DNA of 64,000 bases from PALSA-600 sp037142875 (GCA_037142875.1 JBAWZV010000004.1:62001-126000); one strand, 5' to 3'. Positions 16,780-24,968 are shown, numbered from the stretch's first letter. Notes: a model not told the origin generated them from the sequence alone. Translations and numbers: made by a program.

Positions 16780-16884
16780 GCGCGCCAACATCCTAGCGGT
16801 GTGACGGCTCTCGCTCGATCCTGCGATCACTGATGCGCCTCGTGAGACGGCCGCCCAGCGCTTCGCCGGCACGGTTCAGCCTGG

Positions 16885-17307
16885 CTACAGAGCTGGCTCG
16901 ACCGCCACGACCTCGAGCAGAGAGCCGAGGCCGGTGAAGTCGGCTGGATTGCAGGTGAAGAGCGGAAGCCGGTTGCCGACGGCGGTTGCAGCGATGAGGA
17001 GGTCGAACGCACGCCGACCACGCGCCTTGCGACCGGTCGCAGCGACGGCGGCGTAGATCACGCCGTAGGCGCGCGCGGCCGCCGTGTCCACGGGTAGCGA
17101 ATCGAAGGTCGCTTCAACACGTTGGAGCCTGTCCTGCCGGCGCGCCCGCTCGCTCGGGTCCGTCGTCGCATGCGGCCCTGCTGCAAGTTCGGCGAGGGTG
17201 ACCACCGAGATCGCGAGCTCCCTGGGGAGGGCATCCGGCTCGATGTGCTCGAGATCGATGATGACCGAGGTATCGACGAGCCCGCGCGGGTGGCGCGTGT
17301 CAGGCAC
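16885..17307 (-). CDS. vapC: PIN-domain ribonuclease toxin (VapC type)
   Basis: Toxin of a type II toxin-antitoxin pair; VapC proteins cleave tRNA or rRNA with a Mg-dependent PIN domain. The 140-residue protein keeps the acidic residues in order: Asp in GLVDTSVIIDLE, Glu in VTLAELAAG, Asp in AFDLLIAATA, and the C-terminal TCNPADF. The GTG at 17307 overlaps the antitoxin stop by eight bases, which fixes the start. Codons further upstream in the frame are the antitoxin gene read out of frame. The pair is flanked by tRNA genes on both sides, a frequent landing zone for such modules. Confidence 0.9.
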   Translation of the reverse strand: MPDTRHPRGLVDTSVIIDLEHIEPDALPRELAISVVTLAELAAGPHATTDPSERARRQDRLQRVEATFDSLPVDTAAARAYGVIYAAVAATGRKARGRRAFDLLIAATAVGNRLPLFTCNPADFTGLGSLLEVVAVEPAL

Positions 17308-17554
17308 GCGGAAGCGGGTCCTGGTCGATGAGAGCGTCGACATCTGCCCGGAAGCGGGCGGCGTCGATACTCGGCGCCCCTGCGAAGACCGCGAGCAAGG
17401 TCTCGACGGCCACATAGCGGCGCTGCCGAAACGGGATCAGCTCGCCGACAGCGACGCCGTTCCGCGTCACGACAAACGACTCGCCCTGATCAAGGGCCCG
17501 CATGATCTCGCCGCTCTCGTTGCGCAGCTCACGCTGTGTGAGTTCCCGCGACAT
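17300..17554 (-). CDS. vapB: Antitoxin (Phd/YefM-VapB type)
   Basis: An 84-residue antitoxin whose first 50 residues have the Phd/YefM DNA-binding pattern: SRELTQRELRNESGEIMRAL, then ESFVVTRNGVAVGELIPF. The C-terminal 30 residues (IDAARFRADVDALIDQD) should wrap around the VapC active site. It probably represses its own promoter together with the toxin; a perfect inverted repeat overlaps the -10 box just upstream. The start is fixed by TACATT six bases before the ATG. Confidence 0.88.
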   Translation of the reverse strand: MSRELTQRELRNESGEIMRALDQGESFVVTRNGVAVGELIPFRQRRYVAVETLLAVFAGAPSIDAARFRADVDALIDQDPLPRA

Positions 17555-17560
17555 GGCGGC

Positions 17561-17566
17561 AATGTA
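17561..17566 (-). promoter_or_regulatory. -10 box (TACATT) of vapBC
   Basis: On the minus strand, TACATT is six bases before the vapB ATG. Its upstream half lies inside the GTAGCAC/GTGCTAC palindrome. Confidence 0.6.
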
Positions 17567-17579
17567 GCACGGGTGCTAC
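17564..17579. promoter_or_regulatory. Probable vapBC operator palindrome
   Basis: GTAGCAC-GG-GTGCTAC is a perfect 7+7 inverted repeat with a two-base centre. It overlaps the -10 box of vapBC, where binding by the antitoxin or complex would block RNA polymerase. The site is seen; the regulation is inferred from how Phd/VapB operons work. Confidence 0.65.
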
Positions 17580-17683
17580 GGACCCGGGTGGACGGGCGAG
17601 GAGCGCGCCCCTGACGCGGCGTGGCGACGTCCTCGGCGAGGATCGTCGCGGCCCGCGCAGCGGGCCGGATCTTCAGCGAGCTA

Positions 17684-17755
17684 TGCGCCCGGGAGGATTC
17701 GAACCTCCGACCAACGGCTTAGAAGGCCGCCGCTCTTCCACTGAGCTACGGGCGC
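17684..17755 (-). tRNA. tRNA-Arg (anticodon TCT)
   Basis: Acceptor GCGCCCG pairs with CGGGCGC, the anticodon stem GCGGC/GCCGT encloses CTTCTAA with anticodon TCT, and the T loop is TTCGAAT. CCA is not encoded. It is 72 bases long. Confidence 0.96.
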
Positions 17756-17817
17756 CTGGCGAGAGGGTAGCTCCAACCAACGCCGGCACCTGTTTGGCCG
17801 GCAGTCCGATGGAACAA

Positions 17818-17890
<73 letters not shown>

Positions 17891-17946
17891 CGGTGCGCAC
17901 AGGGTAGTCACGCACCGTGCGTCGGCCAGCGGCGAGGAGACCTGAG

Positions 17947-18333
17947 CTACCGGAGGCAGCCGACGACGAGCGCGAGATCGCTGTCGCTGGGATGCTCGTG
18001 CCAGAGCGTGACCGAGTTGTTGTACCGGCGAAGCACGTCGGAGAGCCCGGCTCGGACGTTCGGAAGGGCAAGCCGCTCGTAGGCGAGCTCAAGCTGCTTC
18101 GCGTCGGCGACCGTGACGCCGAACAGGACCGACACGTAGTTGCCGCCGAGCTGCGTCACGAAGGCCCCGCCGTTCGCGGTCTGCGCCACGAAGTCGAGGG
18201 TCCCGCTGATCTTGGCACCTCGCTCCGTCAGGCACGTCTTGGACGCTGCGAGCGTGTACGTCGTCTGTCCGCCGCAGCCTGCAAGGGCGAGCGCGACGAC
18301 AGCGAGCAACCCGATACATATGAGGCGACGCAT
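17947..18333 (-). CDS. Small lipoprotein
   Basis: A 128-residue exported protein with a lipoprotein signal: MRRLICIGLLAVVALALAGC, in which LAGC is a good lipobox with the acylated Cys at about 20. The mature part (TYTLAASKTCLTERGAKI, later GNYVSVLFGVTVADAKQLELA) has no family I recognise. TAGACT lies eight bases before the ATG, close to the leaderless spacing. Codons upstream of 18333 in the same frame are Arg/Pro nonsense antisense to the peptidase start, so I excluded them. It is divergent from the M29 peptidase. Confidence 0.75.
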   Translation of the reverse strand: MRRLICIGLLAVVALALAGCGGQTTYTLAASKTCLTERGAKISGTLDFVAQTANGGAFVTQLGGNYVSVLFGVTVADAKQLELAYERLALPNVRAGLSDVLRRYNNSVTLWHEHPSDSDLALVVGCLR

Positions 18334-18389
18334 CGACGGGCAGTCTAGACACGACAGCGGGCGCGCAGCGAAGTTAGATTGTGGAGGCG

Positions 18390-19604
18390 GTGGCCGCCCC
18401 TGACGCAAGGCTCGAGCAGTACGCGCGGCTCGCCGTCTCGGTCGGGCTGAACCTGCAGCGCGGGCAGACCCTCGCAATCAACGGCCTGGTCGAGCACGAG
18501 CCGCTCGTCCGCGCGATCGCGGCCGAGGCCTACGAGGTCGGTGCTCGCTACGTGGACGTCCTCTACTCCGACCAGCACGTTCGGCGCTCGCACATCGCTC
18601 ACGCGCCAGACGACTCGCTCGGCTGGTCGCCACCGTGGCTCATCAAGCGGCTCGACGACCTGGGCGCCGAGGGCGGCGCACTGCTCGGCATCACCGGCAA
18701 CCCCGAGCCCGAGATCTACGCCGGACTGGACGGCGGACGCGTCGGCCGCGCCCGGATGCGCGCAGTCGCCGAGGCGAGCCTGCGGCTCACAGACGGTGTG
18801 TGCAACTGGTCGATCATCGCCTACCCGAACGCCGGCTGGGCCCAGACTGTGTTCGGCGAGCCCGACGTCGAACGGCTCTGGGATGCCGTCGCGACCGCAG
18901 TTCGCCTGGACGAGCCCGACCCCGTTGAGGCCTGGCGCGAGCACATAGCGAAGCTCGCCGTTCGGGCCACGAGCCTGAACGAGCGGTGCTTCGACGCTCT
19001 CCGCTACCGCGGCCCAGGAACCAACCTCACCGTCGGGCTCCTGCCGAACTCGATCTGGCACGCAGCCCTCGACGAGTCACGCGGCATCAAGCACGTCGCG
19101 AACATGCCGACCGAGGAGGTCTTCACCGCCCCGGACGCACGTCGGGTCGACGGCACTGTCCGCGCCACCTACCCGCTGCAGCTGCAGGGAACGATCGTGC
19201 GTGGCCTCGAGGTCAGGTTCGAAGGCGGGAGAGCGGTCGAGGTCAGAGCCGACGAGGGCGAGGAGCTCGTCCGCACGCACATCGATTCGGACGAGTTCGC
19301 AGCCCGGCTCGGCGAGGTCGCACTGGTCGACAACGAGTCGCGGGTCGGCAAGACAGGCCTCGTCTTCTACGACACGCTCTTCGACGAGAACGCCGCGTCG
19401 CACATCGCCTTCGGGATGGCGATCCTCCAGTGTGCCGAGGGAGCGACCGATCTGAGCCCCGAAGAGCGCAATGCGCGGGGGATCAACCACTCGTCCGTCC
19501 ACACGGACTTCATGATCGGCTCGCGTGATCTGGCCGTCTCGGGCGTCACCGCCGACGGCGTCGAGGTGCCGATCCTGCGCGACGGCGACTGGGTGCTCGC
19601 CTGA
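18390..19604 (+). CDS. Aminopeptidase, M29 family
   Basis: Metallo-aminopeptidase of the AmpS/aminopeptidase T family (about 404 residues), cutting N-terminal residues from peptides in the cytosol. Metal-ligand motifs of M29 are visible in order: NMPTEEVFTAPD (Glu), GEVALVDNESRV (Glu), LFDENAASHIAFG (His) and NHSSVHTDFMIG (His and Asp). An N-terminal domain with GQTLAINGLVEHEPLVR fits the family. Two GTG codons, 18381 and 18390, can start it. A TAGATT box ends at 18380, so the second GTG is nine bases away and more plausible, the first having no room for a leader. Confidence 0.92.
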   Translation: MAAPDARLEQYARLAVSVGLNLQRGQTLAINGLVEHEPLVRAIAAEAYEVGARYVDVLYSDQHVRRSHIAHAPDDSLGWSPPWLIKRLDDLGAEGGALLGITGNPEPEIYAGLDGGRVGRARMRAVAEASLRLTDGVCNWSIIAYPNAGWAQTVFGEPDVERLWDAVATAVRLDEPDPVEAWREHIAKLAVRATSLNERCFDALRYRGPGTNLTVGLLPNSIWHAALDESRGIKHVANMPTEEVFTAPDARRVDGTVRATYPLQLQGTIVRGLEVRFEGGRAVEVRADEGEELVRTHIDSDEFAARLGEVALVDNESRVGKTGLVFYDTLFDENAASHIAFGMAILQCAEGATDLSPEERNARGINHSSVHTDFMIGSRDLAVSGVTADGVEVPILRDGDWVLA

Positions 19605-19625
19605 ACCGACTGCGGTGGTCGAACA

Positions 19626-19700
19626 TCGGGGCGGACGGATTCGAACCGTCGGCTTCCTGCTCCCAAAGCAGGCACTCTAACCAGGCTGAGCTACGCCCCG
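19626..19700 (-). tRNA. tRNA-Pro (anticodon TGG)
   Basis: Acceptor CGGGGCG pairs with CGCCCCG, the anticodon stem CCTGC/GCAGG encloses TTTGGGA with anticodon TGG, and the T loop is TTCGAAT. CCA is not encoded. It is 75 bases long and lies between two plus-strand genes. Confidence 0.96.
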
Positions 19701-19720
19701 CTCCATGCCAGTGTAGGCCG

Positions 19721-19726
19721 TAGGCT
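19721..19726 (+). promoter_or_regulatory. -10 box (TAGGCT) of EamA gene
   Basis: TAGGCT is followed by GGTTCC and then the GTG at 19733, a six-base leaderless spacing. Confidence 0.55.
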
Positions 19727-19732
19727 GGTTCC

Positions 19733-20677
19733 GTGAGCGAAGCTGCCTTCCCGGTCGAGCCCGCACGGCACCGCCGGCCGCGTGTCGGCTACGTCATGGC
19801 TGCGACCGCGGCGACCCTCTGGGCGATCAACGGGACGGTGTCGAAGGTCATCCTCGCCTCCGGTGTCTCCTCGATTCGCCTCACCGAGGTGCGCTCGACA
19901 GGAGCCGTCATCGGCCTCGTCCTGATCCTGCTGGTGACGGCACCCGCACGTCTCCGCGTCACACGGCGGGAGTTGCCGTTCCTCGCGGTGTTCGGCATCG
20001 CCGGGCTCGCATTCGTCCAGTGGTTCTACTTCCTCGCGATCCACCGGCTCGCGATCGGGATCGCTCTCCTGATCCAGTACCTGGCACCTCTGCTCGTTGC
20101 CCTCTGGGCCCGGTACGTCTTCCACGAGCCCGTGCGGCGCCGGATCTGGATCGCGCTTGCCCTTGCGCTCCTCGGGCTCGCACTGATCATCGACGTCCGG
20201 CACGGCGGCGCGCTCTCGACGGCAGGGATCGTCTTCTCGCTGATCGCGGCTGTCACCTACGCCCTCTACATCCTGCTCGCCGAACACGCACTCGGCGACC
20301 GCGACGTCGTCTCGCTCCTTGCCTGGGGCTTCGGGTTCGCGGCGATCTTCTGGACGGTCATCGCACCCTGGTGGACGTTCCCGGCCGGGCGCGTCACAGC
20401 TCACGTCTCGCTGCTCGGACATCTAGGCGGGCACCATCTGCCCGTCTGGGCGCTGATGACCTGGATGGTCGTCCTCGGCACGATCGTGCCGTTCTTCCTG
20501 CTCGTGAGCGCGCTCCGACACCTGCCCGCGACCCGGGTCGGGATCATCGCGATGCTCGAGCCAGTGGTGGCGACGACCGTGGCCTGGGCGTGGCTCGGAG
20601 AGTCGCTCGGGGCGCTCCAGCTCACAGGCGCCGTTGTGGTGCTCGGGGCGATCGGCCTCGCCCAGACCGCCCGATAG
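19733..20677 (+). CDS. EamA/RhaT-family transporter
   Basis: Drug/metabolite transporter superfamily permease of 314 residues with ten predicted membrane segments in two EamA repeats. The first repeat starts at GYVMAATAATLWAINGTVSK (about residues 19-38), typical of the family, and the second at STAGIVFSLIAAVTYALYIL. The conserved repeat end IAMLEPVVATTVAWAWLGE is near residue 270. The substrate (amino acids, nucleosides or other metabolites) cannot be predicted. The GTG start is fixed by a TAGGCT box six bases upstream. Confidence 0.9.
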   Translation: MSEAAFPVEPARHRRPRVGYVMAATAATLWAINGTVSKVILASGVSSIRLTEVRSTGAVIGLVLILLVTAPARLRVTRRELPFLAVFGIAGLAFVQWFYFLAIHRLAIGIALLIQYLAPLLVALWARYVFHEPVRRRIWIALALALLGLALIIDVRHGGALSTAGIVFSLIAAVTYALYILLAEHALGDRDVVSLLAWGFGFAAIFWTVIAPWWTFPAGRVTAHVSLLGHLGGHHLPVWALMTWMVVLGTIVPFFLLVSALRHLPATRVGIIAMLEPVVATTVAWAWLGESLGALQLTGAVVVLGAIGLAQTAR

Positions 20678-20737
20678 CCCGTCGGCGGCCGCACGTCGGC
20701 GGGCGATCGGCGCCGGGAATATAGGCCACGTGGCCCA

Positions 20738-20766
20738 TTGATGTCCGCTGGGATCACGGTTAGCGT
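20738..20766 (+). promoter_or_regulatory. Orphan promoter, TTGATG-17-TAGCGT
   Basis: A -35 box TTGATG (20738-20743) and a -10 box TAGCGT (20761-20766) are separated by exactly 17 bases. No open reading frame starts at the expected transcription start near 20773; the next gene, ispH, has its own -10 box at 20888. Confidence 0.5.
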
Positions 20767-20771
20767 TTCAG

Positions 20772-20864
20772 GTGCACTGGGCGATGCCGAACGTGGGCTC
20801 TGCCCACGCTAAGCAACAGAGAGGGCCCGCCGCGACGACCCCCCGACCGGCGGGCTTTCTCTTT
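20772..20864 (+). ncRNA. Candidate small RNA
   Basis: Between eamA and ispH. After a good promoter, the sequence contains a perfect 7-bp hairpin (CGTGGGC-TCT-GCCCACG, 20792-20808) and then a 14-bp hairpin (20819-20861, two G-U pairs, 15-base loop holding six consecutive C), followed by TTT. The TTAGCGT segment at 20760-20766 can also pair with ACGCTAA at 20806-20812. The layout suggests a transcript of about 90 nt. I do not recognise the family. A C6 loop recalls the actinobacterial 6C RNA, but the first hairpin lacks the C-run that class requires. Confidence 0.4.
20819..20864 (+). terminator. Strong hairpin with short T-tract
   Basis: GAGAGGGCCCGCCG pairs with CGGCGGGCTTTCTC, then TTT. It could end the eamA transcript, the small RNA, or both, and insulates the ispH promoter at 20888. 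Confidence 0.6.
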
Positions 20865-20887
20865 CCCCTGGCTCCTGGCTGCCTCTC

Positions 20888-20893
20888 TAGACT
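20888..20893 (+). promoter_or_regulatory. -10 box (TAGACT) of ispH
   Basis: TAGACT is followed by seven bases (GGCCCCG) and the ATG at 20901. This decides the start against the longer frame beginning upstream of the terminator hairpin. Confidence 0.6.
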
Positions 20894-20900
20894 GGCCCCG

Positions 20901-21857
20901 ATGGTGCGCAAGCTCCTCCTCGCCTCCCCACGCGGCTACTGCGCCGGCGTCGAACGTGCCGTCGAGACCGTCGAACGCGCACTCGAGCTGCACGGGAGCC
21001 CGGTCTACGTCCGCAAGGAGATCGTCCACAACCTCCACGTCGTCCGTGATCTCCAGGAGCGCGGCGCAGTCTTCGTGGAGGACGAGCACGACGTTCCGGT
21101 CGGCGCAACGATGGTGCTCTCGGCCCACGGCGTCGCCCCGGTCGTCCGCACGAACGCGGATGCCAGGAGCCTCCGGACGATCGACGCAACGTGTCCGCTC
21201 GTCACCAAGGTGCACGTGCAGGCGCGACGCTACGCCGAGGCTGGCTACTTCGTCATCCTGATCGGGCATGAGGGCCACGAGGAGGTCGTCGGCACGATGG
21301 GCGAGATTCCCGGCCAGATCGCCCTCGTCGAGTCGGTGGAGGACGTAGGAAAGCTGAGCTTCCCTGATGGGACGAAGCTCGCGTACGTCACACAGACAAC
21401 GCTGTCTGTCGACGAGACCCTCGTCGTGATCACCGCGTTGCGCGACCGCTACCCGGAGATCCGGGCGCCTCAGCGTGAAGACATCTGTTACGCCACGTCG
21501 AACCGCCAGTGGGCAGTCAAGGAGATGCTCGACGAGATCCAGGTGCTGCTCGTGATCGGCTCGAAGAACTCATCGAACTCGAACCGGCTCGTCGAGGTCG
21601 CTCTCACCCACGGCGTGCGCGCCCACCTGATCGACGACGAGACGGGCATCGCCGAGGGCTGGTTCGAGGACGCGGAGGTCGTCGGAATCACGTCTGGCGC
21701 ATCGGCCCCCGAGAAGCTCGTCCAGCGCGTGTGCGAGTGGTTCCGCGCTCGCGGCGTGACGGACATCAGCGCGCATCGCTTCGTGGAGGAGGACATCGAG
21801 TTCCGCCTCCCGGTCGAGCTGCGTCGCGAGCTCGCGCTCGCAGCCGAGCAGGAGTAG
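20901..21857 (+). CDS. ispH: 4-hydroxy-3-methylbut-2-enyl diphosphate reductase
   Basis: Last enzyme of the MEP isoprenoid pathway (LytB), a [4Fe-4S] protein making IPP and DMAPP. The three cluster cysteines are present: GYCAGV (about residue 14), ATCPLVTK (about 99) and DICYATSNRQ (about 196). Other hallmarks are the VRKEIVHN and HGV segments and the C-terminal SGASAPEKLVQRV. At 318 residues it is full length. The frame is open upstream, but it crosses the terminator hairpin and lacks homology, so the ATG at 20901 is used. It is convergent with the IleRS-like gene with a two-base gap. Confidence 0.97.
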   Translation: MVRKLLLASPRGYCAGVERAVETVERALELHGSPVYVRKEIVHNLHVVRDLQERGAVFVEDEHDVPVGATMVLSAHGVAPVVRTNADARSLRTIDATCPLVTKVHVQARRYAEAGYFVILIGHEGHEEVVGTMGEIPGQIALVESVEDVGKLSFPDGTKLAYVTQTTLSVDETLVVITALRDRYPEIRAPQREDICYATSNRQWAVKEMLDEIQVLLVIGSKNSSNSNRLVEVALTHGVRAHLIDDETGIAEGWFEDAEVVGITSGASAPEKLVQRVCEWFRARGVTDISAHRFVEEDIEFRLPVELRRELALAAEQE

Positions 21858-21859
21858 GC

Positions 21860-24800
21860 CTAGGCCTTTTCGAGCCGCAGGTCGCCAGCGGTCTCGACCG
21901 CGACAGCCAGCGTCTCGGCGGCGATGCGATCGGCAAACACGATCAGCTCGTCGTCTGGGATCCAGACGCGGATCCGATCGGTGATCTCGAGTCCCGAGTC
22001 CTTCCGCAGCGTCTGGATCGACCGGATCAGGTCGTTCAGCCGACCTTCGAGGAGGAGCGCTTCGTCGAGCGCGGTGTCGAGCGCGACCGTGAGCCCGTCC
22101 TCCGAGGCGACGGCCCAGCCGTCGAGGCCGACCCGCTCGACGAGCACCTCGTCCGGCTCGAACTCGCGGTCGCCGACACGGAAGCGCCCTTCGGGAAGCT
22201 CCTCGAAGTGCCCCTCGGCAAGGGCCGCACGCACCTCGCCGAGCGCGGCACCGAGCTTGGGACCGAGCAGGCGGAGGTTCGGCTTAACCTTCAGCTCGGA
22301 GGCAGCGACCTCGCCGAACTCGACCGTCTTCACACGGAGCTCGTCTGCGATCTCCTCGGCGTGAGCGGCTGCGGCGTCGGCTCCCTGCACGACAAGGCGC
22401 GGCAGCGGCTGGCGAACGCGGATGCCGGTCGACGAGCGGGCCTGGCGCCCGAGATCGACGACCTGACGAACCTGAGCGATCTCCTCGAGGAGCGCAGCGT
22501 CCGGATCCGCAACCTCGGGCCAGCCCGCGAGGAAGACCGACGACTCGCGCCCGGGGACAAGGTCACGCCAGAGGTGGTCGGCAAGGAACGGCATGACCGG
22601 CGAGATGACCCGCAGGGCCTGGACGACGGCGTACCAGAGGGTCGAGAAGGCGTCGGCATCCTCGGCCCAGAAGCGCTGGCGCGAGCGACGGATGTACCAG
22701 TTGGACAGATCGTCGGCGAAGCTCTCGAACGCCCGGATCACGTCGACCGTCATCGTCGCCTCGTACGCGGCCGTCGCCTCGCGAACGAGCTGGTGCGTGC
22801 GCGCGACGAGCCAGCGGTCGAGCGGCCGGGTGACCGCGGGGCCACCGTCAAGATCGCCGACGGTCGGGTCCCAGCCGGCTGGGTTCGCGTAGAGGACGAG
22901 CACGTTGACCGAGTTCCAGAACGTCAGCAGGCGCCGCTTGATCTCGTGGGCGGGACCAAACCCGAACAGCAGGTCACGGTCGGGCGGCTGCGCGCAGTAC
23001 TGCCAGCGCATCACGTCTGCCCCCATCTTCTCGAACGCATCCTCGGCCGAGATCATGTTGCCCCAGGAGCCATGCATCTCCCGGCCGTTCTCGTCGAGCA
23101 TCTTCTCGTAGCCGAGCACGCGGCGGAACGGCGCCTTGCCCGTCAGCACGACGGACATGAAGAGCTGGGAGTAGAACCAGAGGCGGATCTGCTCGCGCAT
23201 CTCCGAGACCCAGTCGGCCGGGAACCACTCCTCCCAGTAGGCGTTGTCGGGCAGATCGGCGCCCGAGAGTCCCGCGGAGGCCCCGGTTGCGTAGCCGCCC
23301 GGCTTCGCCTCGGGGTTCTCCCAGCCGAGGGTCGAGAACGGGACGATGCCGGCGTCGAGCCAGACGTCGCCGACCTCGACGACGCGGGTGACCGGCTCGC
23401 TGCACTTCTCGCAGGCGATGGGGACGCGGTCGACCCACGGGCGGCGGAGCTCCTCGAGCTGCTCGAACCCTTCGACCGCCCGGTCGCGCAGCTCGTCCTT
23501 CGAGCCGATCACGTTCAGATGGCCGCACGAGCAGGGATAGAACGGGAGCGGAAGCCCGTAGTAGCGCCGGCGCGAGATGTTCCAGTCGCCCATGTTGCGC
23601 AGCCAGTCGTCCATGCGCTTGCCCATGTATGCAGGTACCCAGCTGACGGAGGCATTCGCGGCGAGCAGCTGCTCGCGGACTCCTTCGACGCTGATGAACC
23701 AGTCGTCGGAGATGCGGAAGATGAGGGGGGTATCGCAGCGCCAGCAGTGCGGGTAGCGATGCTCGTAGAGCCCGGAGTCGACGAGGAAGCCACGCTCGGC
23801 GAGGTCACCGATGATCTGGTCTGCCACCTCGGCGGTCGAGAGGCCGTGGAGCCAGCCATAGTCGTCGTAGAACCGCCCGGCCTCATCGACCGGGGTCAGC
23901 ACCGGCAGGCCGAGCGAGCGGCCGAGCTCGAAGTCCTCGCCGCCGCAGCCGGGCGCGATGTGCACAATCCCTGACCCGTCGTCGAGCGTGACCTCGTCCC
24001 ACGCCACGACGCGGTGCTCGACGGCGGCGCCGGGGGCGAGGGTGTCAAACGGCCCTTCGTACCGCAGGCCAACGAGCTCCTGACCCTTCGCGTGCTCGGT
24101 GAAGGTCTCGTCCGGGTAGCGCGCGACCGCAACCCACTCGCCGTTCTCGCGCAGCCCGTAGTCGGCCTCCGGGTTGACGGCGGCGGCGACGTTGGCGGGA
24201 AGGGTCCACGGGGTCGTCGTCCAGACGACGACGAACTCCCCCTTACGGTCGAGCAACGGGAAACGGACGTAGAGCGACGGGTCGGAGCGCTCCTGGTAGA
24301 CGCCCGACTGCGTCAGCTCGTGCTGCGAGAGCGACGTGCCGCAGCGCGGGCACCACTCGGTCGCGCGATGGCCAACGTAGAGCCAGCCGCGCTCGTGGAC
24401 GATCTGCAGGAACCGCCAGATGTACTCGATGTTCGTGTCGGCGAAGGTGAAGTAGTCGTTGCCCCAGTCCATCCACTGGCCGAGGCGCTTCGAGCCGCGG
24501 GTCAGCTCGGTCGACGACTTGATCACGACCTCGCGGCAGCGGCGCGCGAACTCCTCGAGGCCGAACTCCTCGATCTCACGCTTCGAGTTCAGACCGAGCT
24601 GGCGCTCGACGCCAACCTCGATCCAGAGCCCCTGGCAGTCGAACCCGTTCTGGTACCGCTGGTCGAAGCCGCGCAGCGCCTTGTAACGCTGGAATGCGTC
24701 CTTGAGGGTGCGTCCCCACGCCGTATGGACGGCGAGGGACTTGTTCGCGGTGACCGGACCGTCGATGAACGACCACTTCGGACCGCCGCGATTTTGCTCG

Positions 24801-24895
24801 CGTAGCTGCTCGAACGTCCGCTCCTCATCCCAGCGTGCAAGGATCTCCAGCTCGAGGGCGTTCGAGTCGGGCTCGGGGGGAAGCGGAGTGAACAC
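21860..24895 (-). CDS. ileS: Isoleucyl-tRNA synthetase-like protein with altered catalytic motifs
   Basis: Class Ia synthetase of 1011 residues with the full IleRS domain order: Rossmann core, CP1 editing insert (WTTTPWTLPANVAAAV, IVHIAPGCGGEDFE), VWLDAGIVPFSTLGW, anticodon-binding helices and a C-terminal extension. Overall it matches the eukaryote-type IleRS group. Both catalytic signatures deviate. Where HIGH belongs the protein reads NKSLAVHTAWGR (residues 51-62), so the box is AVHT. Where KMSKS belongs it reads REMHGSWGN (about 605-613), losing the catalytic second Lys. Either this is a divergent functional IleRS subfamily, or a paralogue kept for editing or another role while a canonical ileS lies elsewhere. 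The GTG start has TAGGAT six bases upstream. Confidence 0.8.
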   Translation of the reverse strand: MFTPLPPEPDSNALELEILARWDEERTFEQLREQNRGGPKWSFIDGPVTANKSLAVHTAWGRTLKDAFQRYKALRGFDQRYQNGFDCQGLWIEVGVERQLGLNSKREIEEFGLEEFARRCREVVIKSSTELTRGSKRLGQWMDWGNDYFTFADTNIEYIWRFLQIVHERGWLYVGHRATEWCPRCGTSLSQHELTQSGVYQERSDPSLYVRFPLLDRKGEFVVVWTTTPWTLPANVAAAVNPEADYGLRENGEWVAVARYPDETFTEHAKGQELVGLRYEGPFDTLAPGAAVEHRVVAWDEVTLDDGSGIVHIAPGCGGEDFELGRSLGLPVLTPVDEAGRFYDDYGWLHGLSTAEVADQIIGDLAERGFLVDSGLYEHRYPHCWRCDTPLIFRISDDWFISVEGVREQLLAANASVSWVPAYMGKRMDDWLRNMGDWNISRRRYYGLPLPFYPCSCGHLNVIGSKDELRDRAVEGFEQLEELRRPWVDRVPIACEKCSEPVTRVVEVGDVWLDAGIVPFSTLGWENPEAKPGGYATGASAGLSGADLPDNAYWEEWFPADWVSEMREQIRLWFYSQLFMSVVLTGKAPFRRVLGYEKMLDENGREMHGSWGNMISAEDAFEKMGADVMRWQYCAQPPDRDLLFGFGPAHEIKRRLLTFWNSVNVLVLYANPAGWDPTVGDLDGGPAVTRPLDRWLVARTHQLVREATAAYEATMTVDVIRAFESFADDLSNWYIRRSRQRFWAEDADAFSTLWYAVVQALRVISPVMPFLADHLWRDLVPGRESSVFLAGWPEVADPDAALLEEIAQVRQVVDLGRQARSSTGIRVRQPLPRLVVQGADAAAAHAEEIADELRVKTVEFGEVAASELKVKPNLRLLGPKLGAALGEVRAALAEGHFEELPEGRFRVGDREFEPDEVLVERVGLDGWAVASEDGLTVALDTALDEALLLEGRLNDLIRSIQTLRKDSGLEITDRIRVWIPDDELIVFADRIAAETLAVAVETAGDLRLEKA

Positions 24896-24901
24896 CCTTC
24901 T

Positions 24902-24907
24902 ATCCTA
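24902..24907 (-). promoter_or_regulatory. -10 box (TAGGAT) of IleRS-like gene
   Basis: On the minus strand, TAGGAT is followed by AGAAGG and the GTG at 24895. AGAAGG could also act as a ribosome site if transcription starts further upstream. There is no room for a T-box leader. Confidence 0.55.
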
Positions 24908-24968
24908 GGGGCCGGAAGAATCCTGACCCGGCGAACGTTGTGAACGGAAACGGCGAAAGGACCCACAC

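Noticed and set aside
20772..20864. Assignment of the candidate small RNA to the 6C family
   Set aside because: Only one hairpin has a run of six C; the class requires C-runs in both loops.
21509..23974. An 821-codon plus-strand open frame opposite the IleRS-like gene
   Set aside because: It is Arg/Asp/Glu-rich without any domain, exactly antisense to a clear synthetase; long antisense frames are expected in GC-rich DNA.
24896..24968. T-box leader for the IleRS-like gene
   Set aside because: Only 73 bases separate the divergent starts and a -10 box lies six bases from the start codon.
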